Shown here one piece after another: positions 16,777 through 26,100 of a stretch of DNA of 64,000 nt. The notes beneath the pieces were generated by a model. It saw only the letters and a program-made list of their open reading frames with translations. It was not told the DNA's origin and made no database searches. The stretch's first letter is position 1. Every line of letters begins with the position of its first letter. This DNA is from Desulfobacteraceae bacterium. GTDB lineage: Bacteria > Desulfobacterota > Desulfobacteria > Desulfobacterales > Desulfobacteraceae. Made by a program: the position numbers and the translations under genes. The stretch is taken from the NCBI GenBank assembly GCA_016743945.1, contig JADGFI010000033.1:1-64000 (forward strand), in the 5' to 3' direction.

Positions 16777-18186
16777 ATGATGAAATTAATTGTGGTGGGC
16801 GGTGGACCCGGCGGCTATACCGCTGCGGTCCGGGCTGCCCAAAAAGGGTATAACACAGTACTCATTGAAAAGAATGACCTTGGGGGAACCTGCCTGAACC
16901 GGGGCTGTATTCCGTCCAAAATCTTCCGCCGGTCCGCAGATATTGCCGATGATCTAAAAAAAATGGATGCATACGGGTTTGAAAAAAAAGACAGCCCGGC
17001 CTTTTCCATGGCTGGGCTTCAGGCCCGGAAACAGAGAGTGGTTCAGACCCAGCAAAAGGGGATCAAAGGACTTTTGGATAAAAATAAGGTGACCCTGGTA
17101 CAGGGGGAGGCCGTCCTGGGAAGCCCGGGCCAGGTGAACGTCCGGCTTAACTCAGGTGGAACCGAGTCCATGGCATATGACAAGCTGATCCTGGCCATGG
17201 GGTCTTATCCCCTGTCCATTCCTGCATTTCCCATTGACCATGGGCACATTCTGTCCAGTGATGATGTGCTGGACTGGACGGATTTGCCGGAATCTTTAGT
17301 GATTATAGGCGGAGGCGTCGTGGGGTGTGAATTTGCATTTATTCTATCCTCTTTGGGGGTCAAGGTTACGGTGGTGGAGACCCTGGATCGGATGCTCTGC
17401 CTGCCCGGCATCGGGGCCAAAACCTCCCGGCTTGTGGAGGTGTCCATGAAAAAAAATAAGGTCAAACCTCTTTTCGGGCGGACCGTGACCGGGGTTGAGA
17501 TTAAGGACGGCGGTTGCAGGGTGGAATTGGCACCGGCCAAAGAAAAGGAGGGCCCTCAGTATATTGAGGCCCAAAAAGTTCTGGTGACCGTGGGACGGAA
17601 ACCCGCCACGGCCGGACTCAACCTCGAGCAGGCTGGCATTGGGTTGGAAAAAGGATTTATCCCGGTGAATGGGGCCATGGAAACCTCGGTAGAGGGAATT
17701 TTTGCCATCGGGGATACGGCCTGGGCCCCGGGGAAACAGATGCTGGCCCATGTGGCGGCCAGGGAAGCCGAGATCGCCGTGGCAGCCATTGCCGGAAAAG
17801 ATGCCTTCATGTCCTATGGGACGGTGCCTGGCGGGATATTCACCAGCCCCGAGATCGCCTCGGTGGGCATGACCCTGGTTGAGGCAAAGCAGGCAAAACT
17901 TGATGCTTCGGATGCCATGGTCATGTTCCGAACCCTGGGAAAAATCCAGGCCCTTGGAAAGCTCGACGGACATGCCATTGTCACCTTTGATCCGCATACC
18001 CACAGGATCCTGGGGTTTGAATTGGCCGGTGCCCATGCCACGGATATCATTGCCCAGGCCGCCCTTCTGGTGGAAAAAAAGATGACCCTGGAAGATGTCT
18101 GCGACACCATCCACGCCCACCCCACGGTGGCTGAGATTATGATGGAAGTTTGCCATAAGGCTAAGGGGACACCCCTACACGGTTAA
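16777..18186 (+). CDS. lpd: Dihydrolipoyl dehydrogenase
   Basis: A 469-residue FAD-dependent disulfide oxidoreductase of the usual length. It shows the N-terminal FAD-binding GGGPGGYTAAVRAAQKG, the redox pair in GGTCLNRGCIPSK, a central NAD-binding GGGVVGCEFAF, the second FAD motif GIFAIGDTAW, and the C-terminal HAHPTVAEIMMEV with the catalytic His/Glu pair. It oxidises dihydrolipoyl groups with NAD+, or runs in reverse to reduce lipoyl groups. It lies between an OsmC-type protein and GcvH. No GcvP, GcvT or E1/E2 genes are present here, so its partner in this operon is probably the GcvH-type lipoyl carrier and, through it, OsmC. The start could also be the second Met at 16780. Confidence 0.92.
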   Translation: MMKLIVVGGGPGGYTAAVRAAQKGYNTVLIEKNDLGGTCLNRGCIPSKIFRRSADIADDLKKMDAYGFEKKDSPAFSMAGLQARKQRVVQTQQKGIKGLLDKNKVTLVQGEAVLGSPGQVNVRLNSGGTESMAYDKLILAMGSYPLSIPAFPIDHGHILSSDDVLDWTDLPESLVIIGGGVVGCEFAFILSSLGVKVTVVETLDRMLCLPGIGAKTSRLVEVSMKKNKVKPLFGRTVTGVEIKDGGCRVELAPAKEKEGPQYIEAQKVLVTVGRKPATAGLNLEQAGIGLEKGFIPVNGAMETSVEGIFAIGDTAWAPGKQMLAHVAAREAEIAVAAIAGKDAFMSYGTVPGGIFTSPEIASVGMTLVEAKQAKLDASDAMVMFRTLGKIQALGKLDGHAIVTFDPHTHRILGFELAGAHATDIIAQAALLVEKKMTLEDVCDTIHAHPTVAEIMMEVCHKAKGTPLHG

Positions 18187-18217
18187 AAAAAATATAAACA
18201 TGATTTTGGAGTTCAAA

Positions 18218-18607
18218 ATGACAGAATTAAATTTTCCCGGTGAGCTTGGGTATACACATGAACATATCTGGGTGAGAAAAGAGGGTGACCGCCTGGTCAT
18301 GGGGATTACTGATTTTGCCCAGACCCAGTTGGGAGAAGTGGTCTGGGTGGAAATGCCCGAGCCCGGAGATGAAATAGAAACAGGTAGTGTATTCGGATCC
18401 ATTGAAAGCTTTAAGGCGGTATCAGAGCTGTTCATGCCCGTGACCGGGGAAATCGTTGAGGTGAATCCTGCCCTGGAGGATGAGCCCACACTGGTGAATA
18501 CGGCCCCCTATACAGACGGCTGGATAGCCGTGATTAACAACTTTGATGCCCAAGCGGTCAATGCACTTCAGGATTCGGCCGCCTATAAAACCGGATTATC
18601 ACTTTAA
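18218..18607 (+). CDS. gcvH: GcvH-type lipoyl carrier protein
   Basis: A 129-residue protein of normal GcvH length. The ATG at 18218 is chosen because GGAG lies six bases before it. The lipoyl-lysine is Lys66 in GSIESFKAVSEL, and the C-terminal DGWIAVI segment is typical. In the glycine cleavage system GcvH shuttles the aminomethyl group between GcvP, GcvT and Lpd. Neither GcvP nor GcvT is encoded in this window. It could serve glycine formed by complete demethylation of betaine, using enzymes encoded elsewhere. Alternatively it could carry electrons from Lpd to the OsmC protein. It is the last gene of the sigma-54 unit. Confidence 0.9.
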   Translation: MTELNFPGELGYTHEHIWVRKEGDRLVMGITDFAQTQLGEVVWVEMPEPGDEIETGSVFGSIESFKAVSELFMPVTGEIVEVNPALEDEPTLVNTAPYTDGWIAVINNFDAQAVNALQDSAAYKTGLSL

Positions 18608-18626
18608 ATGGCAACTTTGTCTGAAA

Positions 18627-18640
18627 CGACAGGGTTGTCG
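18627..18640. promoter_or_regulatory. Predicted enhancer site, CGACA-N4-TGTCG copy 4
   Basis: CGACAGGGTTGTCG lies 20 bases after gcvH and about 108 bases upstream of the BCCT sigma-54 promoter. Confidence 0.72.
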
Positions 18641-18660
18641 TTTATGGTGTGGGTGTATTG

Positions 18661-18674
18661 CGACAATCCTGTCG
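18661..18674. promoter_or_regulatory. Predicted enhancer site, CGACA-N4-TGTCG copy 5
   Basis: CGACAATCCTGTCG starts 34 bases after copy 4, roughly three helical turns, and lies 74 bases upstream of the BCCT -24 element. Paired, phased sites are typical for cooperative binding of sigma-54 activators. Confidence 0.72.
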
Positions 18675-18747
18675 TTATTGCAATGATTTTATGACAAAGG
18701 GCCCCTTAATGAGGGATAATAGAAACAAAAATTTATCTTTTATGTTT

Positions 18748-18763
18748 TGGTATGCTTGTTGCA
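18748..18763 (+). promoter_or_regulatory. Sigma-54 promoter of the BCCT transporter gene
   Basis: TGGTATGCTTGTTGCA has GG (18749-18750) and GC (18761-18762) ten bases apart and a TTGCA -12 element. It lies 100 bases before the transporter start codon. Confidence 0.8.
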
Positions 18764-18862
18764 TTTTGACATTAGCAAACTAAAATGCCGCAGCCATGTT
18801 CCGGCAACAAAGATGGATAACTTATAACCCTTTGTCCTTTACAAAGAGAAGGAGAGAAGTAT

Positions 18863-20398
18863 ATGTCTGAAAATGATTTAGATAGTCAGGGAAGTGATCT
18901 TCGGCCTGAAATGCGGATTCTTATTCCTGCCACCTTAGTCATCCTGGGTATTTCACTGCCCTCGATTCTGTGGCCGGAACAGAGCCAGGCCCTGTTCAAA
19001 TCCCTGAATAATGCCTTTACTGCAAATACCGGTTCCCTGTATTTGTGGGCCAGCTTTATCATGGTCTGCCTGTCTGTTTATTTTGTGTTTTCCAAGCACG
19101 GAGATATCAAGTTTGGCAAGCCCGATGAAAAACCGGAATTCGGTAACTTTAGCTGGATTTCCATGATGTTTTGCACGGGTGTTGCCGGTGCCGTCATGTA
19201 CTGGTCCATTGTTGAGCCCCTCTGGGACATTGTCTCCCCGCCCCAGTATGCTGCACCCATGAGCACGGCCGCCTACGAATGGTCCCTGGCTTATGTGCTC
19301 TTTCATTGGGGGCCCCTGACCTGGCCCTGGTATGTGGTTACCTCCCTGCCCATTTGCTATATGTTTTATAAACTCAAACGCCCTGTACTCCGTATTTCTG
19401 CTGCTGCAGAACCCCTGCTCGGGACAGAACGGGTCAAGGGGCCACTTGGGCTCGGTATTGAGATATTCTTCGTGGTGGGTCTGGTGTTTGCCAATGCTGC
19501 CGTCATGGGGATTTCTATCCCCATCGTCAATCACTCCATTTCCAGCATCTTCGGTATTGAGCCTACCAAGACCATGGAACTTGGGGTGATCCTGGTGAGC
19601 ACGACCATTTTCTGCGGCAGCCTTTGGCTGGGTCTGAAAAAAGGGATCCAGCGCCTGTCCAACCTCAATGTCATCATTGCGCTGGCCATGATCGTTTTTG
19701 CCTTTGTTTTTGGCCCAACACGGTTTATCCTGGATACGTTTACCAATTCCGTGGGCGTGATGCTGGATAATTATTTTAAAATGCAGTTCTGGACTGATCC
19801 CTTTACCCCGGGCCGATTTCCCCAGGACTGGACGGTCTTCTATGCGCTGTTCATGGCCAGTTACGGCCCGGTCATGGGGTTGTTTATTGCTCGAATTTCA
19901 AGGGGGCGCACCGTGCGCCAGATCGTGTCCATGGGTATTCTGGGCGGTTCGGCAGGGGCTTTCATGATACACGGGGTGTTCGGCTCCTATTCCCTCCATG
20001 TTCAGCTCCACGGGATTTTGGATGCCGTGGGCATCCTTAAGGCCAGCGGGGGATCAGCAGCCATGGTTGCGGTGCTTAAATCGTTACCCCTGGGTATTGT
20101 AGTCCTTGTCGGTTATAGTATATTTTCAACAATTTTCCTGGCCACAAGTGTGGATTCCTGTTCCCTGGTTATTTCCACCGCAGTAACCCGTCGCTTGAAT
20201 CCGAGCCAGGATCCCAGCCGGGGACACCGGCTGTACTGGGCCCTTCTCCAGGGCGGGCTCGGGGTCTCCTTGCTGATGCTCGGCGGCTTGGGATCGGTGA
20301 GGGTATTTGCCAATTTTGCCGGCGCCCTCATGGTATTCCCCATTATCTTTGTCGTGATCTCCTGGTTTAAGATGCTAAAACAGGATCTGCCGGAATAA
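18863..20398 (+). CDS. Divergent BCCT-family transporter
   Basis: A 511-residue membrane protein of the betaine/choline/carnitine transporter family with about 12 membrane helices. The fold is shown by the fourth-helix SLAYVLFHWGPLTW and by LFIARISRGRT after the eighth helix. The family signature normally carries several Trp residues (WTxFYWxWWxxW) that help form the substrate aromatic box. Here it reads DWTVFYALFMASYGP around residue 322, so those Trp are gone. The first-helix motif is YWSIVEP rather than FWGVAEP, and the segment aligned with ATSLGLG reads ANAAVMGIS. It should import the substrate of the methyltransferase system across the inner membrane, but substrate or coupling may differ from classic betaine uptake. 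The start is supported by AAGGAGAG. Confidence 0.85.
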   Translation: MSENDLDSQGSDLRPEMRILIPATLVILGISLPSILWPEQSQALFKSLNNAFTANTGSLYLWASFIMVCLSVYFVFSKHGDIKFGKPDEKPEFGNFSWISMMFCTGVAGAVMYWSIVEPLWDIVSPPQYAAPMSTAAYEWSLAYVLFHWGPLTWPWYVVTSLPICYMFYKLKRPVLRISAAAEPLLGTERVKGPLGLGIEIFFVVGLVFANAAVMGISIPIVNHSISSIFGIEPTKTMELGVILVSTTIFCGSLWLGLKKGIQRLSNLNVIIALAMIVFAFVFGPTRFILDTFTNSVGVMLDNYFKMQFWTDPFTPGRFPQDWTVFYALFMASYGPVMGLFIARISRGRTVRQIVSMGILGGSAGAFMIHGVFGSYSLHVQLHGILDAVGILKASGGSAAMVAVLKSLPLGIVVLVGYSIFSTIFLATSVDSCSLVISTAVTRRLNPSQDPSRGHRLYWALLQGGLGVSLLMLGGLGSVRVFANFAGALMVFPIIFVVISWFKMLKQDLPE

Positions 20399-20420
20399 AA
20401 CAAAATTTGAAATACAAACC

Positions 20421-20468
20421 GACCCGGCTCCTGGGATCAAATATTCAGGACCGGGTCTTTTACTTTTT
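20421..20468 (+). terminator. Intrinsic terminator between BCCT and corrinoid protein genes
   Basis: GACCCGG (20421-20427) pairs with CCGGGTC (20451-20457). The stem is extended by CCTG/CAGG inside it, and a T-rich run follows to 20468. It ends only 12 bases before the corrinoid protein start codon, so it may work as a partial terminator setting the ratio of transporter to corrinoid protein. Confidence 0.75.
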
Positions 20469-20480
20469 TAAGGAAAAAAA

Positions 20481-21113
20481 ATGACTGACTTTAATGCAAT
20501 GACCGATGCCCTGGTGGCATGTGATGCCGGGAAACTCACCGATCTGGTCAACCAGGCCCTGGCTGCCGATGTGCCTGCCGGTGATATTCTCAACAAGGGC
20601 CTTATTTCGGGTATGGACGTCGTGGGTGAGAAAATGGAAAATGGAGACATGTTTATCCCTGAAGTCCTTATGGCAGCACAGGCCATGGGATCTTGTGTGG
20701 AAATTCTTAAACCCCTGCTGGCGGAAGGCGAAGGCGCTGCTGCTGCATCCGTAGTCATCGGAACCGTAAAAGGTGATCTTCACGATATCGGTAAAAACCT
20801 GGTGGCCATGATGATGGAAAGTGCGGGACTGGAAGTTCACAACCTTGGTGTTGATATATCCCCTGAAGATTTTGTGGCTGAGATCAAAAAGAAAAATGCC
20901 CAGATCGTATGCCTCTCCGCCCTGCTCACCACCACCATGCCCGCCATGAAACAGACTGTGGATGCAATTGTGGAATCAGGCCTGCGGGACCAGGTCAAAA
21001 TCATGGTGGGGGGTGCGCCTGTCACCCAGGCCTTTGCAGATGAAATCGGTGCCGATGGATTTGCGGCAGATGCCGGTTCCGCCTCTAAAATGGCCAAATC
21101 ATTTATCAACTAG
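20481..21113 (+). CDS. Corrinoid (cobalamin-binding) methyl-carrier protein
   Basis: A 210-residue protein with the standard two-part layout. The N-terminal helical cap (residues 1-90) contains DMFIPEVLMAAQAM. The C-terminal Rossmann-like B12-binding domain has GDLHDIG (the DxHxxG motif supplying the cobalt-ligating His), SALLTTTMP and a GG near MVGGAPVT. It carries the methyl group on cobalt between the MttB-family enzyme and the MtgA-like enzyme. The role is the MtgC/MttC type, in the cytoplasm. It is nine bases upstream of the methyltransferase gene and follows a terminator after the transporter. A reductive activator (RamA type) would be needed and is not in this window. Confidence 0.92.
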   Translation: MTDFNAMTDALVACDAGKLTDLVNQALAADVPAGDILNKGLISGMDVVGEKMENGDMFIPEVLMAAQAMGSCVEILKPLLAEGEGAAAASVVIGTVKGDLHDIGKNLVAMMMESAGLEVHNLGVDISPEDFVAEIKKKNAQIVCLSALLTTTMPAMKQTVDAIVESGLRDQVKIMVGGAPVTQAFADEIGADGFAADAGSASKMAKSFIN

Positions 21114-21123
21114 GGGAAATAAG

Positions 21124-21924
21124 ATGTTTGAAGTCATTGGAGAACGGATTAATACGTCCCGAAAACTGGTTCAGGCCGCTGTGGCTGAGCGTAATTTCGA
21201 CTATATCATTGATGATGTTAAAAAACAGCAGGAAGCCGGTGCAACCTATATTGATGTGAATGCCGGTGCCAGGATCGGCCATGAAACAGACGATATGCGT
21301 TGGCTTCTGGATACGATTCAGCCCATTGCCACCGTACCCCTCTCCCTGGACAGCCCAGACCCGGCTGTCTTGGAAATGGCCTTTAAGATGGTGGAAAAGA
21401 CCCCCATGATCAATTCCATCAGCCTGGAAAAAGAGCGGTTTAATGCCATGATGCCCTTTCTGAAAGGAAAGGAGTGCAGGGTGATTGCCCTGTGCATGGA
21501 TGATAGCGGCATGCCCGCATCCGCCGATGACATTTTGGACCGGGCCGTTACCCTGGTGGGAGAGCTCAACAAGATCGGCATTCCCACGGCCTTTATCTAT
21601 GTGGATCCCCTGGTCCAGCCCATCAGCACCGACTCCAACAAAGGGGTCATGGTTCTGGATGCAGTCCGGGCCATCAAAACAGCTTTTCCCGAAGTTCACA
21701 TCACCGGCGGCCTGTCCAACATTTCCTATGGCCTGCCCCAAAGAAAAATCATCAACAGAACCTTTGTTTCCCTGATGATGGATGCTGGTATGGATTCTGC
21801 TATTATTGATCCTCTGGACCAAAAAATCATGGCCACCATCAAAACCGCTGACATGCTTCTGGGCCAAGACGATTACTGCATGAACTATTTGAAAGGGGTT
21901 CGTTCGAGAGCCATTGAAAGTTAA
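21124..21924 (+). CDS. MtgA-like methylcorrinoid:tetrahydrofolate methyltransferase
   Basis: A 266-residue pterin-binding-domain protein. The start at 21124 is chosen for its GGGGAAATAAG leader; an upstream in-frame extension overlaps the corrinoid gene and is unlikely. The start FEVIGERINTSRK, the DVNAG motif, PLSLDSPDPAVLE, and the later GLSNISYGLPQR with N and D residues of the pterin pocket are typical of AcsE/MtgA/MtvA. It should transfer the methyl group from the corrinoid protein to tetrahydrofolate. The product, methyltetrahydrofolate, can be oxidised by the reverse Wood-Ljungdahl branch in a sulfate reducer. It is the last gene of the transporter-corrinoid-methyltransferase unit. Confidence 0.88.
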   Translation: MFEVIGERINTSRKLVQAAVAERNFDYIIDDVKKQQEAGATYIDVNAGARIGHETDDMRWLLDTIQPIATVPLSLDSPDPAVLEMAFKMVEKTPMINSISLEKERFNAMMPFLKGKECRVIALCMDDSGMPASADDILDRAVTLVGELNKIGIPTAFIYVDPLVQPISTDSNKGVMVLDAVRAIKTAFPEVHITGGLSNISYGLPQRKIINRTFVSLMMDAGMDSAIIDPLDQKIMATIKTADMLLGQDDYCMNYLKGVRSRAIES

Positions 21925-22038
21925 GCTTTTTGATAGATTTTTAATATGGGTATCTGCTATCCAATGCAAAAGCGATTAGATTATTTATGAACTGAACCGC
22001 TGCATGGACCCTTAGATAAATCAGAAAAAATTCCATTC

Positions 22039-23184
22039 TTATTCCTTTTTGGGGTGGGAGGGGATGAATTGCACCAGACAAAGGGAGATAAAACTAAAGA
22101 CCGCCCCCGCCAAAAAGGGGATTTTATAATCGATCATCCATAACAGGCCGCCAATAACCGGGAGAATGACCGCGGCAATATGGTTGATGGTAAAACCGAC
22201 GGCTGCGCTGGCCGCAATATCCCTGGGGTCGGCAATTTTTTGAAAATAGGTTTTAATGCCCATGGCAAAGCTGAAAAATATATGGTCCAGGACATAGAGG
22301 ACGCCTGCAAGCATCTTTGATTCCACAAAGGCATAGGCAATAAAGACCAGGATGAGAACCAGGTATTCCATGGACAGAAGTTTGCGTTCACCAAACCGGA
22401 GGATAAAGCGTCCGATCAAGGGGTTGATAAAAAATTTAATCGCATTGTTGAGCAGGAACAGAAGGGTAATGTCCTGGACAGAAAATCCAAATTTTTTCAC
22501 CAGTAAAAAAACAGCAAAGGCCATGAAAATCTGACGCCTTGCCCCGGCCATGAAGGTTAAAAAATAATAGAGCCAATATTTTTTTTTAATTACCATCTTC
22601 TTTTTTTGGGGGACAAGTGTCTGTTTGGATGGTTTTTTTGTAAAAGCCCAGATGCCGCAGGAAATGATGAGGAACCCAAAGAGAATAAATATGGCTTGAT
22701 AGCTTAAAAAAGGGGCCATAAGAAAGATACTGATTCCCACAAAAATACTGGCAACAGCAGCAAATTGCTGTTGCTCGGCAAATATGATGGGAGATGTCTG
22801 CTTGTCAAAGTATTGAAGGGTCAGTGACTGGCTGCAGGTTTCATAATAGTGAAATCCGAAACTCATGACCATGGTGGTGATGGCAAGGCCTGTGAAGCTG
22901 GGCAAAAGACCGGTAAAAAAGATCCCGACCCCCATAAATAGGATGGAAAGGGCGGCCAAACGGTGCTCTTTGATAATCAATAACACATAGGTTACCAGCA
23001 ATGCCAGAAACCCGGGTATTTCCCTGATGGATTGCAAAATGCCGACATGGTGGCCGTCAAGCCCCACCACGTTGACGCCAAAATTATCAAACAGCGTCCG
23101 CCAGCATTGGAGGCCAATAGTGGAGCAGATGGTCAGAACGATGAGATAGGAATACATCCCTTCTTTTCTATGGGCAGGTACCAT
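22039..23184 (-). CDS. MFS-type membrane transporter
   Basis: A 381-residue protein with about 11-12 hydrophobic helices, typical of the major facilitator fold, with a basic central loop (KKPSKQTLVPQKKK) dividing two halves. I do not recognise a substrate-specific motif. It begins five bases after the stop of the giant GlmS-like gene and so should be cotranscribed with it, and probably with the transpeptidase gene before that. A link to amino-sugar or cell-envelope metabolism is the contextual guess. The 114 bases between its stop and the mtgA-like gene show no clear terminator. Confidence 0.75.
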   Translation of the reverse strand: MVPAHRKEGMYSYLIVLTICSTIGLQCWRTLFDNFGVNVVGLDGHHVGILQSIREIPGFLALLVTYVLLIIKEHRLAALSILFMGVGIFFTGLLPSFTGLAITTMVMSFGFHYYETCSQSLTLQYFDKQTSPIIFAEQQQFAAVASIFVGISIFLMAPFLSYQAIFILFGFLIISCGIWAFTKKPSKQTLVPQKKKMVIKKKYWLYYFLTFMAGARRQIFMAFAVFLLVKKFGFSVQDITLLFLLNNAIKFFINPLIGRFILRFGERKLLSMEYLVLILVFIAYAFVESKMLAGVLYVLDHIFFSFAMGIKTYFQKIADPRDIAASAAVGFTINHIAAVILPVIGGLLWMIDYKIPFLAGAVFSFISLCLVQFIPSHPKKE

Positions 23185-23189
23185 ACGGG

Positions 23190-26100
23190 TTATTTGATTT
23201 TTTTAAGAATGGCTTCCACCACCTGTTCTGCCGTGTCACCAAACAAGGTGTCCACTTCAACCAGGTTTAAGAAGTTATCATCCCATTGGATGTTTTCACT
23301 CTCAAGAACCCAGTCTTTTAACCGGGTATATTTTCCCCCCAGGGCTTTTATCTTTTTCAAAAGCGAAACTTCCCCTGGTGTTTTAAAGGCCACATTCAAA
23401 GAGAGGATATATTCAATGATGTTCGGGGTTGAGGGTGATTTGGAGATGACCGGAATCACCAGAATGTTTTTCTGGTCCTTTCTTCCCTTTCCAATATAAA
23501 CATTGCCTTCCCTGACAATGATATTTTTGGTTCCCTTCAGGCGGGGATCACTTTCCACCCGGGAGGTTTCCTGTTTGAGAGAACCGGTTTTTCTAAGGAT
23601 CGTAATTTTTGTTTCCGGGGTGACTTCTCCCAGGAGGCTAAGCCCAGAGATCTGGTATAAAAGGCCGCCCTTAACTGTTGAGATCACTTCCTGGAGGTTT
23701 TTTATGACCAATACATTTTTATTGGTCAACTGGGATATCTGGATATCATTGGCCGTCAGTTGATCAAATATGGCACCTTCAAAAATCTCAGAGATCCGAC
23801 TGGTACCCACAGTAACGGTTTTTGCCTGGTGTTTAATGGCATCCACAGGTCTTGCCAGGGTATTAATGGCCTTGCCCATATTGTCAAAAAAGGTATTGAG
23901 CATGTTAGAGGGGGTGCCCTTTATCTCAAAATCAATTTCAAAATCAGAGACCGGTAACCGGCCGGACAGGTATTTTAACAACAGGGTGATGTTGGCCACC
24001 GTATCAAGGCCCATGGAACTAGGGAAAAATTTCCCCCGTCTTTTTTTAGAAAATTTATTGTAAACAATAGCTATTTTTTCCCGGAAATTTTTTTCCAGCA
24101 GCACCTCGTATTCATCGTGACCCATGGCGGTATGTTCATCCAGGACATCCTGGATTTCTGCCCTGCAGGTGTACAAAAATCTTGAGCCCTCATTGATGGT
24201 AAGGGCGGCATAATATCCCCAGATATGGCCCACCAGGGTGTTGAGCACCGGTGCCAGATGTTCGCTGATTTCCGGGATTTTAAAGACATCTTTTGCATAG
24301 AGGTCAAACCGGTCTTCTCCAACCGTCGTGATCACAACGGGCCAGGCTTTATGGGCATGGAAAATAGCGCAGTCTTTGATGATATCACCCAATACACTTT
24401 CCCTGGTACCAGCGGCACAGACAATGATCAAGGGTTCAGAGGAAAGGTCAATGTGTTTTTTGTCTTCCACAAAATCAGAAGAAATCGTTTTATAGCATAG
24501 CTCGGACAATTTGATTCGGATTTCATCGGCCGATGTTTTGTTGGCACCGGACCCCACGGTTGCCCAATAGTTTTTTGATACTGCCAGGCGGGAGGCAGAG
24601 GATTTGATCTTTTCTCGCATGCCAAGGATTGTCTGCATTTTTTCAGGAAGTAAGATCAGTTCTTGTATGTTTTGTGTAATAAATTCATTGGACCTTGCCC
24701 CGAAAATTTTTGAAAGGTGAAGGCCCAGAATGGCCCCGGCCGTGAGCTGGGAATAAAAAGCCTTGGTGGAGGCCACGGACATTTCAATATCCCTGCCGGA
24801 ACTGGTATACAGAACCCCGTCGGTTTTAAAGGTCAGGTCGGAATCCCTTCGGTTGACAATGGCAATGGTTCTGGCACCGCAATTGTTTACCATGTCAACG
24901 GCACGGTTGGTATCTGTTGTGGTGCCGGACTGGCTCATGGCAACCACCAGGGTATTGCCCATGGCATTATGACCGTTTCCATTTTCAAGGATACTGAATC
25001 CGGATAGTTCCGAGGATTTGAGCGCCCTGATGGTAAGCTCCTTGTCACCCAGGTAATGGGTTAAAAGGGTGGCACAGCCCTGGGCGGCAATTCCGGCGGT
25101 TCCCTGTCCAATGAAATAGATTTTCTTAATTTTGCCTTTTCTTAATTGTGTTTCAAGGTCCCCTGGAATTACCTGTTCGCCAAGGTTGGTTTCAAAGAGA
25201 TCGGTTTCGGGAATCAAGGTAAATTTGTTTTCAAGGGTCTTTGCAACGGACAGGGGAGATTCTGAGATCTCCTTGAGAAAATAATGGGGAAAATCCTGGC
25301 GGTCAATATCCCGGGAGGTGATCTGGCTTGTCAATACATCGGCGGTATCCAGAACAATGGGCCGGCTGTCATAATAAAAGGAACGAACCCCATCCACCCC
25401 TCCGGCTGAGTTCTGGTCAAGGACAACAATCTGGCCGTTTTCCTCTCCATTGAGTTTGATATAATCTTGAGTTTCTTCAACAACCCCATAGAGCTCCGAG
25501 GCCGCAATGTAATGATCCGGGGCAATTCCCACAAAAATGGCCTGACCGCTGCCTCGCTGGGCAAGAAAAAGTTTCCCGGGTGCGAGGTCCGTGTGCATGC
25601 TGATGGCATGGGAACCATGGAAATCATTGACGGCCAGTCTGAAGGCCTCTTCAATGGGAGCCCCTTGCTTTAAGTGGTGTTCAATCTGAAGGGGAATGAG
25701 CTTTGTATCGGTATTGATGGAGTTGTGGATTTTATCGTACCGGGCTTCATATTCTGTTTTCAGTTCAAGATAATTGTCAATATCTCCGTTGAGGCACACA
25801 TGGATAATGCCGGTTTTTTCGATCTCTTTGTCCGTGGGGGTATTGTCAACCGGATGGCAGTTGGCCACCGAGATGTCCCCCACCGATGCCCACCTTGTGT
25901 GGGCGGAAACGGAGTTGGTTCTTACCGTGTAATTTGTCAGCAGCTGGAGCAGGTGGTCATTTTTTATCTGGCTTCTGATAAAGGCGATGTTATCCCCCAA
26001 CGCGCCTATCTCTGCTGCAAATTTATAGGCAAAAGAGATGCTGACCAGATGATCCCCGCTCGTTTCTTCGACGGTATCATTGATACTGATGCTATTGTTG

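Noticed and set aside
17344..18156. 270-codon open frame antisense to lpd
   Set aside because: It lies wholly within a clear dihydrolipoyl dehydrogenase gene, gives a Gly/His-rich sequence with no domain, and has no ribosome site; it is a shadow of a GC-biased gene.
18200..18217. Upstream ATG for gcvH
   Set aside because: The second ATG at 18218 has a well-placed GGAG and gives the normal GcvH N-terminus.
20962..21123. Longer N-terminus for the mtgA-like protein
   Set aside because: The extension overlaps the corrinoid gene in another frame, and the family starts at the FEVIGERIN segment.
21106..21969. 287-codon open frame antisense to the mtgA-like gene
   Set aside because: The plus strand encodes a well-conserved methyltransferase; the antisense product has no recognisable feature.
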